Source: Vibrio marisflavi CECT 7928
Lineage (GTDB): Bacteria > Pseudomonadota > Gammaproteobacteria > Enterobacterales > Vibrionaceae
Assembly (NCBI RefSeq): GCF_921294215.1
Contig: NZ_CAKLDM010000001.1
Span: forward strand, 496,001-560,000
Direction: 5' to 3'
DNA: 64,000 nt
Shown here: in pieces, positions 26,204 through 35,362 of the stretch
Layout of the letters: each line of letters begins with the position of its first letter
Position numbering within the stretch: the stretch's first letter is position 1
Notes under the pieces: generated by a model
Seen by the model: the letters and a program-made list of their open reading frames with translations, nothing else
What the model was told of the DNA's origin: nothing
Databases searched by the model: none
Program-made: the position numbers and the translations under genes

Positions 26204-27613
26204 TTAAATACTATTTTCTACAATTCTAGCTTCTACAGCTTCGGATTTTAAGTTACGTCTTCTGTAGATAACGAAGCCAAAGTAGCATAGAGATACAATA
26301 ACTACGCCCGAGATAAACTGCGTCAGATAAGCAGTCAGAGACTCCGATTGTAGGACTTGGCTAGATGGAATGAAGCCAATGATAAATGTTGCGATTACCC
26401 CGATTAAACCAGCAACTGAGATTAAATAAAACATCGTATTGCTTTTTAGCAGCGTACCGTTTTTAGTGCTCGTTTTACGCAGTTTTATACCAGCCATAAA
26501 CATTGCCATGTACATTAGGAGATAGATAGCAGTGCTTAAAGAAATAAGATACCAATAAAAATCGTTCATGTTCTTAAACAAGGTGATAGCAAAGCAGAAT
26601 GCTGTAATGATTACTGCTTGAATAAGAAGAATCGCTGTAGGAACACCATTTTTATTGAATTTTCCTAGTGCTTTGGGCATATAACCATTTCTTGCTGCTT
26701 GGCCCATGCCGATAGCAGGACTGATAGTCCAGCTAATAAGTGCGCCAACAGAACCTAATACCACCATACAAAGAAGAGCTGGCCCCATGTAGCCTAAGCC
26801 AAACTGCCCTAAGATGACTTGGAAGGTTTGCGCTAAACCATTGTACAAGCTTAGATGCTCAGCCGGAATCATCATCGCCATTGCAATAGAACCCACAAAC
26901 ATAAGAGCAACAATTAAAATTGAGGCAACTAGGATAGCAATAGTGAACGTACGCTTTGGATTTGCTACGCGATTAATGTGTACAGAGGTAATTTCTATGC
27001 CTAGGAAAGAAGTAATAATCACCATAAGCGCTGACATATTGCTTGAAGCTGAGCCAAGGTCTAAACCGTGGTGAAAAGTGAAATGAGTTGGCAAGCCATT
27101 GAATACCCAGATACCTGCTGATGCCAATAAAACTACGATTGGCAGGATGACACCCAAAAGTAGGCAAGCATAAGCAACGCGAGCTGACTCTTTTATCCCT
27201 TTTAGGTTTAATAGTGTGATGAACCAGAAAATGCCAACCATTACCGCAATTAAGATTGACTGGTGTGAAGCCACTTTCGGGAAAAATATAGTAAGGAATG
27301 TACTACCAATAAATAGGAGATTGGCTGGAAACCAAATCAGACTATTAATCCAAAGGTTCCAGATAGCAAACATGCCCATATCTTTACCGTAGGCTTGTTT
27401 TACCCAATGGTAGATACCATTGTCTTCGTCCTTAGAGAAAGTAGCACTTAGCTCCGCAGAGATAAATGACACAGGCAGAAGGAAAAATAAAATACCAATT
27501 AAGAAAAAGATTGGGAGGTGATTACCGAAAATAGCAAGGGATGGAATATTCCTAACGCTATCGACTGAGACAACAATCAAGCCGATAAGAACCGGGAGAG
27601 AAAGAGAACCCAT
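26204..27613 (-). CDS. GadC-family amino acid permease, copy 1
   Basis: 469 residues with about 12 membrane helices. It starts with the first helix, after an AGGT ribosome-binding site. APC-superfamily marks include SVDSVRNIPSLAIFG in helix 1, ISAELSATFSKDEDNGIYHWVKQAYG, ITSFLGIEITSVHINRVANPKRTF in helix 6, and SWTISPAIGMGQAARNGYMPKALG. These resemble the glutamate/GABA antiporter branch (TC 2.A.3.7). Proteins of this group exchange an amino acid for its product. No glutamate decarboxylase gene is nearby, so the substrate is open. A close paralogue lies just upstream on the same strand. Confidence 0.85.
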   Translation of the reverse strand: MGSLSLPVLIGLIVVSVDSVRNIPSLAIFGNHLPIFFLIGILFFLLPVSFISAELSATFSKDEDNGIYHWVKQAYGKDMGMFAIWNLWINSLIWFPANLLFIGSTFLTIFFPKVASHQSILIAVMVGIFWFITLLNLKGIKESARVAYACLLLGVILPIVVLLASAGIWVFNGLPTHFTFHHGLDLGSASSNMSALMVIITSFLGIEITSVHINRVANPKRTFTIAILVASILIVALMFVGSIAMAMMIPAEHLSLYNGLAQTFQVILGQFGLGYMGPALLCMVVLGSVGALISWTISPAIGMGQAARNGYMPKALGKFNKNGVPTAILLIQAVIITAFCFAITLFKNMNDFYWYLISLSTAIYLLMYMAMFMAGIKLRKTSTKNGTLLKSNTMFYLISVAGLIGVIATFIIGFIPSSQVLQSESLTAYLTQFISGVVIVSLCYFGFVIYRRRNLKSEAVEARIVENSI

Positions 27614-27950
27614 AAAATACCTGTAAAATTAAGTAGTTGTCAAAACCATTCGGTGAATTCCCTCTCGCCAAACTCTATTAGGTCGCTACTTTAACAGCAT
27701 TAATTAGATATTAAAAGTAAAATGAATAAAAATAACCTTTAACTGAATATTAATGCAGTAAAGTTTGCGTAACTAGTAGCATATAATATTCGCGCTTTGA
27801 TTTGATTATTTTTGATCACAGTATTGCAACAAATTTGCTACGTTAAAATAAAAACTTAAATTGAGCAGGAAATAGGTGACCCGTTCGATAAAAGTAATTT
27901 ATTCTCAACGGGTCACGGTAATCGTGGGGAAAATATATGGATATTGCCGC
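27614..27950. other. Spacer between the two permeases, with a 10-bp inverted repeat
   Basis: About 340 bases holding the copy 1 promoter region. GTGACCCGTT (27876-27885) and AACGGGTCAC (27907-27916) form a perfect 10-bp inverted repeat with a 21-base gap, starting 35 bp after the copy 2 stop. There is no T-run, so it may be a transcript-stabilising hairpin or a protein-binding site. Confidence 0.55.
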
Positions 27951-29345
27951 TTAACTACTTCTATTTTCGGAAACTATACAACACGAACGTTTACGATAAG
28001 CGACAAAAAGGAAGTAACACATCGAAACAATGATGATGCCAGAACCAAATTGAAGCACGTACTGAGACAAGCTCATTCCTGATAAAACTTGTTTAGAAGG
28101 GAAAAAACCGACAATAAATGTTCCAATAACACCGATGAGGCCAGCAAAAGAAACGCCATAGAATAGGGTATTGCTTTTTAATAAAGTACCATGTCCTTTA
28201 TTTTGCCTTCTTAGCTTTATCCCGGCCATAAACATGACGATATACATTAGCAGGTAAATTGCCGTGCTGAGCGAGATTAAGTACCAGTAAAAGTCATTCA
28301 TATTGTCAAATAGGCCAATACTCAAACAAAGTAGCGTAATAATGGCGGCTTGTACGAAAAGTATGTTTCGCGGCACACCATTTTTATTATTCCTACCGAG
28401 AAACTGGGGCATATAGCCATTTCTAGCAGCTTGTGCCATACCGATTGCTGGGCTAATAGTCCAACTTATCAGAGCACCTAAGGAGCCAAAGACCACCATT
28501 CCGAGTAGCGCTGGGGCAAGGTAACCTACACCAAACTGATTAAAAATAACTTTGAACGTCTCAGCAAGTCCGTCATACAAGCTCAGATGGCTTGCGGGGA
28601 TCATCATTGCCATAGCTATAGAACCAATAAACATGATTGCGACGATTAACGCAGCGGCGACCAACATAGCGATGGTAAAGGTACGTTTTGGGTTGGCGAC
28701 GCGATTAATGTGTACCGCTGAGATCTCTACTCCCAAGAATGAAGTAATGATGACAGTTAGAGCAGAAACACTATGAGACACCGAACCAAAGTTAAAGCCG
28801 CCAGAAAAAGCAAAGTGGGAAGGTAAACCATGAAAAAGCCATAACCCGGAAGATATTAACAAAGTGCCGATAGGCAATAGCACGCCCAAAAACATACAGA
28901 CGAAAGCCACTTTCGCTGACTCTTTAATTCCTCTTAGGTTAATCAATGTAATAAACCAAAACGTTGCTATCATCGTAGAGACAACGAGAGGTTTGTGTGA
29001 AGCCATATTGGGAAAGAAAATGGAGAAAAAAGTACTGGTAATGAACAGTAAATTTGCCGGGAACCAAATCAAACTATTGATCCATTGGTTCCATATTGCA
29101 AACATACCCATGTCCATGCCATAGGCTTGTTTAACCCAGTGGTAGACGCCATTTTCACTATCTTTGGAAAACGAAGCGCTAAGCTCTGCAGATATGAAAG
29201 CAACGGGTAGTAGAAATAGGATAATTGCAAATAAGAAAAATATAGGCAATTGATTGCCAAATATTGCTAAAGAAGGAATGTTTCTTACGCTATCGACTGA
29301 GACAACGATCAGACCGATGAGCACGGGTAAAGAGAGATAACCCAT
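27951..29345 (-). CDS. GadC-family amino acid permease, copy 2
   Basis: 464 residues, closely similar to copy 1 across the whole length: both begin MG-LSLPVLIGLIVVSVDS and share SWTISPAIGM-QAARNGYMP. The divergence is greatest in the periplasmic loops and the last 40 residues. Even the start region is alike (AGGTATTTTATGGG in both). This is a tandem gene duplication. The two copies probably transport related amino acids, perhaps under different conditions, as each has its own upstream spacer. The start of this copy is about 150 bp downstream of the antiporter gene. Confidence 0.85.
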   Translation of the reverse strand: MGYLSLPVLIGLIVVSVDSVRNIPSLAIFGNQLPIFFLFAIILFLLPVAFISAELSASFSKDSENGVYHWVKQAYGMDMGMFAIWNQWINSLIWFPANLLFITSTFFSIFFPNMASHKPLVVSTMIATFWFITLINLRGIKESAKVAFVCMFLGVLLPIGTLLISSGLWLFHGLPSHFAFSGGFNFGSVSHSVSALTVIITSFLGVEISAVHINRVANPKRTFTIAMLVAAALIVAIMFIGSIAMAMMIPASHLSLYDGLAETFKVIFNQFGVGYLAPALLGMVVFGSLGALISWTISPAIGMAQAARNGYMPQFLGRNNKNGVPRNILFVQAAIITLLCLSIGLFDNMNDFYWYLISLSTAIYLLMYIVMFMAGIKLRRQNKGHGTLLKSNTLFYGVSFAGLIGVIGTFIVGFFPSKQVLSGMSLSQYVLQFGSGIIIVSMCYFLFVAYRKRSCCIVSENRSS

Positions 29346-29460
29346 AAAATACCTTTATAAAAGTTGTTGTCGCGTACCAAGGCTTAACAGAGCGTTGGAT
29401 AAATAATATTTGTTATTATGAAGGCTATCCATCTCCTATATAAAAAAGACGAACTTTACC

Positions 29461-29486
29461 AGCCCTTTCAATAATATGAAAGGGCT
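29461..29486. terminator. Stem-loop after the antiporter gene
   Basis: AGCCCTTTCA pairs with TGAAAGGGCT around a 6-base loop, 10 bp past the antiporter stop. The T-run lies on the plus-strand side, so for the minus-strand operon it may act as a 3' end hairpin. Confidence 0.65.
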
Positions 29487-29495
29487 GAATCTTTT

Positions 29496-30917
29496 TTAGC
29501 TATGGGTTGCTGAATCTAAGTTATGTCTTAGTTCTGCCATGTTTTTCTCCAATTGAGTTCTGTCTTTGCCTGCGTACAGGATAAACATTGCGTTAATTAG
29601 AAGAACGGCTGTGACTAAGATAGCGAAGCTTGCACCAGTAAGAGCTGTGAAGCACCATGCGATGGCGATTACAGCCATGACAATTGGGAAAATAGCGTGT
29701 TTTGCTGTTTTCGCAGTCATACGCTCGACTTTTATCCATTGAATCATCGAGTAGAAGTAAGGGAACACAGAGAACAGGACTGTTACTGAAGCGATCATAC
29801 CAAACATGTCTTGGCTGTTTTCTTTAGAGATAACGCCAATCAAGCTGACTACAGCCATCAATACTGTAGAAAGGATAGCTTGGATGAAGATACCTTTTAC
29901 AGGGATGTTTTTCTCATTTACTTCACTGAATACTTTTGGAAGTACCCCATCTTTTGCTGAACGAGAAGCTGCTTGCGCAATCATCATGATCCATGTACCA
30001 AGCGAAATCAGACATGCAAATGCTGTTAACGCTGATACGATGTATCCTATCCATAGAGACATGGAATGTTCTGTTGCTGCACTGATACCTGCTGGAGCTA
30101 AGCTATCGAAGATGTGTGATAAAGCAAGCGAGAAAGGAGCGCCACTAGCTGCTACATCTGATGCCGGGAACATACCAGAGATCGCAGTAGATGAGGCGAT
30201 ATAAACCAAAGCAGCAATTGCTGTACCTAACATTGTCGCAAGTGGAATTGTCCGGCGTGGGTTTTTAACTAAGCCAGCGTTTACCGAAGCACTTTCGACA
30301 CCTAAGAATGCCCATATACAAAGAATGACACCAGATAGTACGGCAGAGCTTGAAGAAACGTGTGCATGTATATGCCAGTTTGCAGCGAATGTCGCTGGGT
30401 TGAATGTTAACCAACCAACAGTACCGGTAATTACAACTGGAGTTAAAATTCCAACGATAGCGATGGTGATTAAACGGCTCATCCACGCTGAACCTAATAG
30501 GTTCACAAATGAAAGTAGCCAGATAACGATAACAGTAGCTATACCGCCGTAAAGTGGTTGAGTTAGAGCTGGGAAGAATACCGATAGGTAGTCAACACCA
30601 GCAAGTGCCATTGCTAGGTTACCAACCCAACCAGCATGAAAGTAAAGCAAACCAGATTGGTAGCCAAGGGCAGGGGATAGCTCACTAGAGTAAGCAACTG
30701 GACCACCTTCTTGCGGATCTTTATTGCCTAATACAGAGAAACCGTAAGCCAGTGCCAGAGCACCAATGGTAGTAATGATCCAAGAAATAATAGTGATAGA
30801 ACCAATACTTGCGAGGCTAGAAGGAAGAAGCGCTATCCCTGTACCCATCATGTTACCGGCAACGACCCCTGTTGCACCGATTACGCCAATTTGTTTGGCT
30901 GTTTTAGAGACTGTCAT
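29496..30917 (-). CDS. Basic amino acid/polyamine antiporter (CadB/AdiC/PotE family)
   Basis: 473 residues with about 12 membrane helices. The first helix has the family substrate motif GVVAGNMMGTGIALLPSSLA, closer to CadB than to AdiC. In helix 6, CIWAFLGVESASVNAG holds the Trp and Glu that line the AdiC substrate site. VKNPRRTIPLATMLGT follows. The gene sits 82 bp downstream of the arginine decarboxylase, so it probably exchanges external arginine for agmatine, the role of AdiC, although the sequence looks CadB-like. A lysine/cadaverine role cannot be excluded. A hairpin in the intergenic gap may set the ratio of the two products. Confidence 0.87.
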   Translation of the reverse strand: MTVSKTAKQIGVIGATGVVAGNMMGTGIALLPSSLASIGSITIISWIITTIGALALAYGFSVLGNKDPQEGGPVAYSSELSPALGYQSGLLYFHAGWVGNLAMALAGVDYLSVFFPALTQPLYGGIATVIVIWLLSFVNLLGSAWMSRLITIAIVGILTPVVITGTVGWLTFNPATFAANWHIHAHVSSSSAVLSGVILCIWAFLGVESASVNAGLVKNPRRTIPLATMLGTAIAALVYIASSTAISGMFPASDVAASGAPFSLALSHIFDSLAPAGISAATEHSMSLWIGYIVSALTAFACLISLGTWIMMIAQAASRSAKDGVLPKVFSEVNEKNIPVKGIFIQAILSTVLMAVVSLIGVISKENSQDMFGMIASVTVLFSVFPYFYSMIQWIKVERMTAKTAKHAIFPIVMAVIAIAWCFTALTGASFAILVTAVLLINAMFILYAGKDRTQLEKNMAELRHNLDSATHS

Positions 30918-30957
30918 AATTTGACCTTAATTCTATGAATTTTGTTTTGCTCTTGGA

Positions 30958-30988
30958 AGGCACCCAAAACGATATGTAAAGGGTGCCT
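30958..30988 (-). promoter_or_regulatory. Intercistronic hairpin between decarboxylase and antiporter
   Basis: AGGCACCC and GGGTGCCT form a perfect 8-bp stem with a 15-base loop in the 82-bp gap. It has no T-run, so it more likely shapes processing or partial termination than full termination. Confidence 0.6.
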
Positions 30989-30999
30989 AGCTAGGGCCG

Positions 31000-33291
31000 T
31001 TATGCGTTGTCTAGATCTTTAATACACAATACGTGGTATACACCGTGCTCTTCTTCTGCACCTTCTGTTTCGTGTTCGAAGCCTGGGAACTCTTTATCCC
31101 AAATTTCTAAGCTTTGTAGATACTTGATATGAGGGCTGTTCTCATCACCGAAACTTTCACCAGACATAAGCATTGGGATTCCTGGTGGGTATGGGATAAC
31201 AGCGTTTGCTGCAACGCGACCTACCAATTCAGTTGATGGCACCAACTCCACGTTGTCATCTACAATTGCTTGGAATGCTTTACGAGGTGTGATTACAGCT
31301 TGTGGTAGCATCTCGTACGCTTCATTTAGGTGTTTTGAAGGATCTCTTTCTTTCAAGTAGGCAAACATTTTGTCACCTAAGTCTTTCAAGCCAAGATCGG
31401 CATACACTTCTGGGTGAGCTTCAACAAGGTTAGGCAGCACTTCAGCAAGCGGAGCGTTGGCATCGTAGTGCTGTTTAAATTTAAGCAGTGTATTAACTAG
31501 AGTTGCCCATTTACCTTTGGTGATACCCATTGAGAATAGGAACATCACTTGGAAGTCAGTAGTGCGAGTTGGAACAATACCGAAGCGGCCAAGATAAGCT
31601 GTTACCAAAGACGCAGGGACACCAGAATCTAGGATTTTGCCATCATCGCCCATACCAGGAGAAAGCAAGCTCACTTTAATTGGGTCAAGCATGCACCAGT
31701 CAGCAGGCATATCTTTGAAGCCGTGCCATGAGTCTTCTGGATGCATTTTCCAGAAGTCTTGATGAGTAGCTAGCAATTCAGATGGTGCTTCTTCAAATGG
31801 GTAGACTTTTCCGCTTTCAGGATCGGTGATAGTTTCTGCGTTCCAAGGTTTGAAGAACCAGTCGCACTCTTTGTATAAACGGCCCATCGCTTGTCTAAAG
31901 TCAATTGCTTCACGAATCACTTCGTTAGTTAAAGACAGACCACTTTGTCCATCCATCATTGAAGTCGCAATATCGTTTGATGCGCTGATTGCGTAAAGAG
32001 GCGAAGTTGTCGCATGCATCATATAAGCTTGGCTGAAACGTTCTTGGCTAATAGCTCCTTTACCATTTCTTACGTGCATCCAAGAAGCTTGGGACAATGC
32101 GTTCAGCAGCTTATGAGTTGAGTGTGTAGCAAATACTGTTGGGCCTTCGTAATCTTCTTGCGGCTCGCCGCGCATTGCGTAGTGATTGTTGTAGATAGGA
32201 TTAAAACGAGCATAACCATACCAAGCTTCATCGAAGTGCAAGCGGTCACAACTTTCTTCTAAGATTTTCTCTGCACGTTTTGAGTTGTAGCAAAGGCCAT
32301 CGTAAGTACAGTTGGTTAAGACGCTGTAAACAGGCTTTTTATCTGCAAAGGATTTAGTCAGTGTGCTTGAATCAGCAGCGGCTTGTAGAGATGCTTTTTG
32401 CATTTGCTCTGGGTAGATAGGACCGATGATACCGTAGCGGTTGCGAGTTGGAACCATGTAAACAGGGCGAGCGCCAGTTAGCATCAGACCTTGCTCAATA
32501 GATTTATGGCAGTTACGGTCACAAATGACTAAGTCGTCTTCTTTCATTGATGCTTGCATGATTGTGCGGTTGGCACCTGAAGTGCCGGTCACTAGCGAAT
32601 ATGAGAAATCAGAACCAAAAACACGAGCTGCGTATTTTTCACTTTCACCAAATGCGCCTGTGTGATCAAGTAAAGAGCCAAGTGCACCACGTTCGATGCC
32701 CATATCGCTGCGAAGTAAACCTTCACCATAATGATTGTAGAAGTGGCGGCCTGCTGGTGTTTTAGTGAAACCTACACCACCTTGGTGACCCGGCGCTGCC
32801 CATGAATGTTCATGAACATCGTCATAGGACATCATTGCTTTTACTAGTGGTGGAAGTAATTGTTCTCTGTATCGATGCATTGCAGCAACGATACGGCCAG
32901 CGATAAAGTCTGAGGTATCTTCTAACAGCCAAGCAAATTCATCGATATTTTCCATTAGCTCTTTGTTTACGCTAAGAGTTATTTTTTTACGCTCAGCAAG
33001 CAAGAACACTGGAACATTTTCTTGGCGGTGTTTTAGTTTTTTTATCAGCGTGTAAAAGCGCTGATTCTCTTCTTTTTGTGAACCGCTCATAGAAGAGGTA
33101 AGTAATAAGCTGTCGACAGCAGTGTTTGCGTTGATTATTGAGTAGCAGTCATCAAATGAAGTTGCGACAAGTACTTCAGCACCTTCGTTTTTTAGCTCAT
33201 CGATAAGTCTATTTAGCGAGTTCATTACAACGCCTTCTTCCCGGGATTCGTGAAGGACTAACGCTAAATTTTTATTGCCATTATTGGTCAT
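31000..33291 (-). CDS. adiA: Biodegradative arginine decarboxylase
   Basis: 763 residues, near the 755 of E. coli AdiA. The N-terminal wing domain (about 1-150) includes ATSFDDCYSIINANTAVDSL. The PLP domain has HSWAAPGHQGGVGFTKTPAG, RNCHKSIEQGLMLTGARPVY, RNRYGIIGPIYP and the PLP-Lys in FATHSTHKLLNALSQAS. These match AdiA better than the lysine or ornithine enzymes. It converts arginine to agmatine, consuming a proton, and belongs to the acid-resistance systems. The start at 33291 is chosen because GAGG lies 6 bases before it; the frame remains open to 33336. It forms an operon with the antiporter downstream. A hairpin and a small open frame lie upstream. Confidence 0.93.
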   Translation of the reverse strand: MTNNGNKNLALVLHESREEGVVMNSLNRLIDELKNEGAEVLVATSFDDCYSIINANTAVDSLLLTSSMSGSQKEENQRFYTLIKKLKHRQENVPVFLLAERKKITLSVNKELMENIDEFAWLLEDTSDFIAGRIVAAMHRYREQLLPPLVKAMMSYDDVHEHSWAAPGHQGGVGFTKTPAGRHFYNHYGEGLLRSDMGIERGALGSLLDHTGAFGESEKYAARVFGSDFSYSLVTGTSGANRTIMQASMKEDDLVICDRNCHKSIEQGLMLTGARPVYMVPTRNRYGIIGPIYPEQMQKASLQAAADSSTLTKSFADKKPVYSVLTNCTYDGLCYNSKRAEKILEESCDRLHFDEAWYGYARFNPIYNNHYAMRGEPQEDYEGPTVFATHSTHKLLNALSQASWMHVRNGKGAISQERFSQAYMMHATTSPLYAISASNDIATSMMDGQSGLSLTNEVIREAIDFRQAMGRLYKECDWFFKPWNAETITDPESGKVYPFEEAPSELLATHQDFWKMHPEDSWHGFKDMPADWCMLDPIKVSLLSPGMGDDGKILDSGVPASLVTAYLGRFGIVPTRTTDFQVMFLFSMGITKGKWATLVNTLLKFKQHYDANAPLAEVLPNLVEAHPEVYADLGLKDLGDKMFAYLKERDPSKHLNEAYEMLPQAVITPRKAFQAIVDDNVELVPSTELVGRVAANAVIPYPPGIPMLMSGESFGDENSPHIKYLQSLEIWDKEFPGFEHETEGAEEEHGVYHVLCIKDLDNA

Positions 33292-33332
33292 GTTATGCCT
33301 CATTATATTTTTCGCGAGGATCACAATCCCAG

Positions 33333-33353
33333 CCAAGTGTTACTTGCACTTGG
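33333..33353 (-). promoter_or_regulatory. Leader hairpin upstream of adiA
   Basis: CCAAGTG and CACTTGG form a perfect 7-bp stem with a 7-base loop, about 42 bp before the adiA start and after the small open frame at 33408-33599. It could take part in leader-based control. Confidence 0.45.
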
Positions 33354-33407
33354 GTGTGTAAATCGTGTATCCAAAATTCGTTTATTTAGAAAATGTACAT
33401 ATTTGAA

Positions 33408-33599
33408 CTAGTACGTTTTTGGGGGATCTGGGTCAGCACTATTAGAAATGGCAAGTGGAGACTGCATTTGAATACAGTTCATTAGATCAGAACTCGATAT
33501 CAAGCCTCTTATACAGTGGGTGATATTGATGTTGTGTATGGTTGTAATAAAGTGAAAGCAAGGACCATAAGCAACTTTAGCTTTTGTGAAAATATTCAT
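33408..33599 (-). CDS. Possible 63-residue leader peptide upstream of adiA
   Basis: An ATG at 33599 is preceded by GAGG with 5-base spacing, and the frame ends about 115 bp before adiA on the same strand. The product, beginning MNIFTKAKVAYGPCFHF, resembles no family I know and has no signal peptide. The good ribosome-binding site and the hairpin between it and adiA are the only support. It could be a leader peptide, by analogy with SpeFL upstream of ornithine decarboxylase, or a chance frame. Confidence 0.3.
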   Translation of the reverse strand: MNIFTKAKVAYGPCFHFITTIHNINITHCIRGLISSSDLMNCIQMQSPLAISNSADPDPPKTY

Positions 33600-34159
33600 G
33601 ATGACCTCGCTATTTATATCTCATTTATTTATTAATGAGATTTTATTCACTATAAAAGCATATCCCTTTATTATCTTTTAAATTAAATCCCTTAACCTTT
33701 AAATATATTTTGAAACTATGAATTTTATCAGTAATTGATTTAGATCAATTATCCCAGATTAACGTTTTTTTGTGATGTAAGATATTGTATTTTAAGAGTA
33801 TAAAAAAATATATTTTAGATTTTATATTAAGTATATATATCGTATTTCTGGTATTTACGGCTTTGGTTTAGGAGTGGGTAAACTATAGTTATATAAAGCG
33901 TTGGTTTTTGATTGGTATATTGTCTAGGAAAATGATCATATAAATATTCATATTTATTTTTGGTCAAAAAATACTTACATTATTGATGTGGGTATAATAT
34001 TTGGAATATTATTGTGACTGGAATAACTATATATTCAGTAAATGCGCTTCATAGGGGTTTTTACTGACTAAATTCGCAAAACTAAGCCCTAGAGAAACAT
34101 TGAAATGCAATTCGTCGTATACTAGGTGCAGGTTCAGTTTCAAACACAAAAGGGAATCA
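33600..34159. other. Long AT-rich divergent promoter region
   Basis: About 560 bases between the adiA leader and the ketoacyl synthase gene. Very AT-rich, especially 33620-34000. It should contain divergent promoters for adiA and the synthase. Nothing else could be supported. Confidence 0.45.
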
Positions 34160-35242
34160 ATGAAACAGTACTATGCAGAAATCACAGGCTGGGGTAAGTG
34201 TATCCCACCAACTGTCTTAACTAACGAAGACTTAAGCACTTTTCTGGATACTTCAGATGAGTGGATAAAGACCCGAACAGGAATTGAACAACGCTGTATT
34301 AGCCATGTTGACACCTCTGACTTAGCTACTGTAGCAGCGCAAAATGCCATTGCATGTGCGGGCATATCAGTGAAAGAAATTGATCTTGTTATTGTTGCAA
34401 CCTGCTCTGCAGACTCACAACTTCCTAACGTTGCTTCTCATGTTGCCAAGAACTTGTCGATAGAAGGCGCTGCTGCATTCGATCTAAACGCAGCGTGTAC
34501 GGGCTTTTTATATGGGCTAGAAACGGCAACTCGTCTTATTCAAGCGGGCAATTATCGCAATGTTGTTGTGATCGGTGCAGAAAGGCTTTCCTACTATATA
34601 GACTGGAGTCAACGAGATACCGCGGTACTGTTTGGTGACGGTGCGGGCGCCGCCGTACTTTCAAGAACTGAGAAGCAAGTAGGGTTGCAGCAATCTAAAA
34701 TTGGTTGTGACTCAGAAGCTAGAGAAATACTGGCAGTGAGCAAGCTGGGAACCTCTATGGATAGATTCGCGGCTGATAACGGCTTGTGGGACTTTAACTT
34801 TGTAGGCAAGGAAATATTCAAACGTGCCGTGAAAGGGATGGGAGCAGCTGCAGAAACAGTTTTGACGGAAGCAGGCTTATCTACTGACAACATTGACATT
34901 GTTGTACCGCATCAAGCCAATATTCGCATTATACAAACCTTATGTGATATGTCGGGAATTGAACGTGACAAAGCGTTTGTGAATATTCAAAACTACGGCA
35001 ACACGTCAGCAGCAACTGTTCCTATTGCCTTATGTGAAGCATTGGAGCAAGGAAAGGTAGAGCCGAACAGCAACATGTTGATCGCAGCATTTGGTGCTGG
35101 GCTTACATGGGGAGCTGGAATAGTTAAATGGGGTGAGAGGGTTACGCCGCTTGCTCAACCTACAGCATGCTTGCCTAGTTGTGACAAATCGGCTTTGGAA
35201 TTACTCCAAGTTGCGATAGAGAAGTGTACTTCCGGAAAATAA
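34160..35242 (+). CDS. fabH: 3-oxoacyl-ACP synthase III (second FabH-type enzyme)
   Basis: 360 residues from the ATG at 34160, chosen for its GGGA ribosome-binding site and family start; the frame is open to 34100. The catalytic triad is present: Cys113 in [12 protein letters not shown], His in [12 protein letters not shown] and Asn in [17 protein letters not shown]. FabH enzymes condense acetyl-CoA with malonyl-ACP to start fatty acid synthesis. The protein is longer than the usual 316-320 residues through a C-terminal tail with [19 protein letters not shown]. It stands apart from the fab operon, as the second FabH of vibrios does. It may use other acyl-CoAs, which is unproven. Confidence 0.88.
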   Translation: MKQYYAEITGWGKCIPPTVLTNEDLSTFLDTSDEWIKTRTGIEQRCISHVDTSDLATVAAQNAIACAGISVKEIDLVIVATCSADSQLPNVASHVAKNLSIEGAAAFDLNAACTGFLYGLETATRLIQAGNYRNVVVIGAERLSYYIDWSQRDTAVLFGDGAGAAVLSRTEKQVGLQQSKIGCDSEAREILAVSKLGTSMDRFAADNGLWDFNFVGKEIFKRAVKGMGAAAETVLTEAGLSTDNIDIVVPHQANIRIIQTLCDMSGIERDKAFVNIQNYGNTSAATVPIALCEALEQGKVEPNSNMLIAAFGAGLTWGAGIVKWGERVTPLAQPTACLPSCDKSALELLQVAIEKCTSGK

Positions 35243-35254
35243 ACGATGATTCTT

Positions 35255-35277
35255 TAGCCTGTAGAAAATACAGGCTA
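35255..35277 (+). terminator. Rho-independent terminator after fabH
   Basis: TAGCCTGTA pairs with TACAGGCTA across a GAAAA loop and is followed by an AT-rich stretch, 12 bp past the stop. Confidence 0.8.
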
Positions 35278-35362
35278 TATATTATTTTAATTCAATAACA
35301 AAGAGTGAGTTGCGCAAATTACTGGTATCATGCCAAAGTTCGTACTTGCTTAAAGGTTTTCA

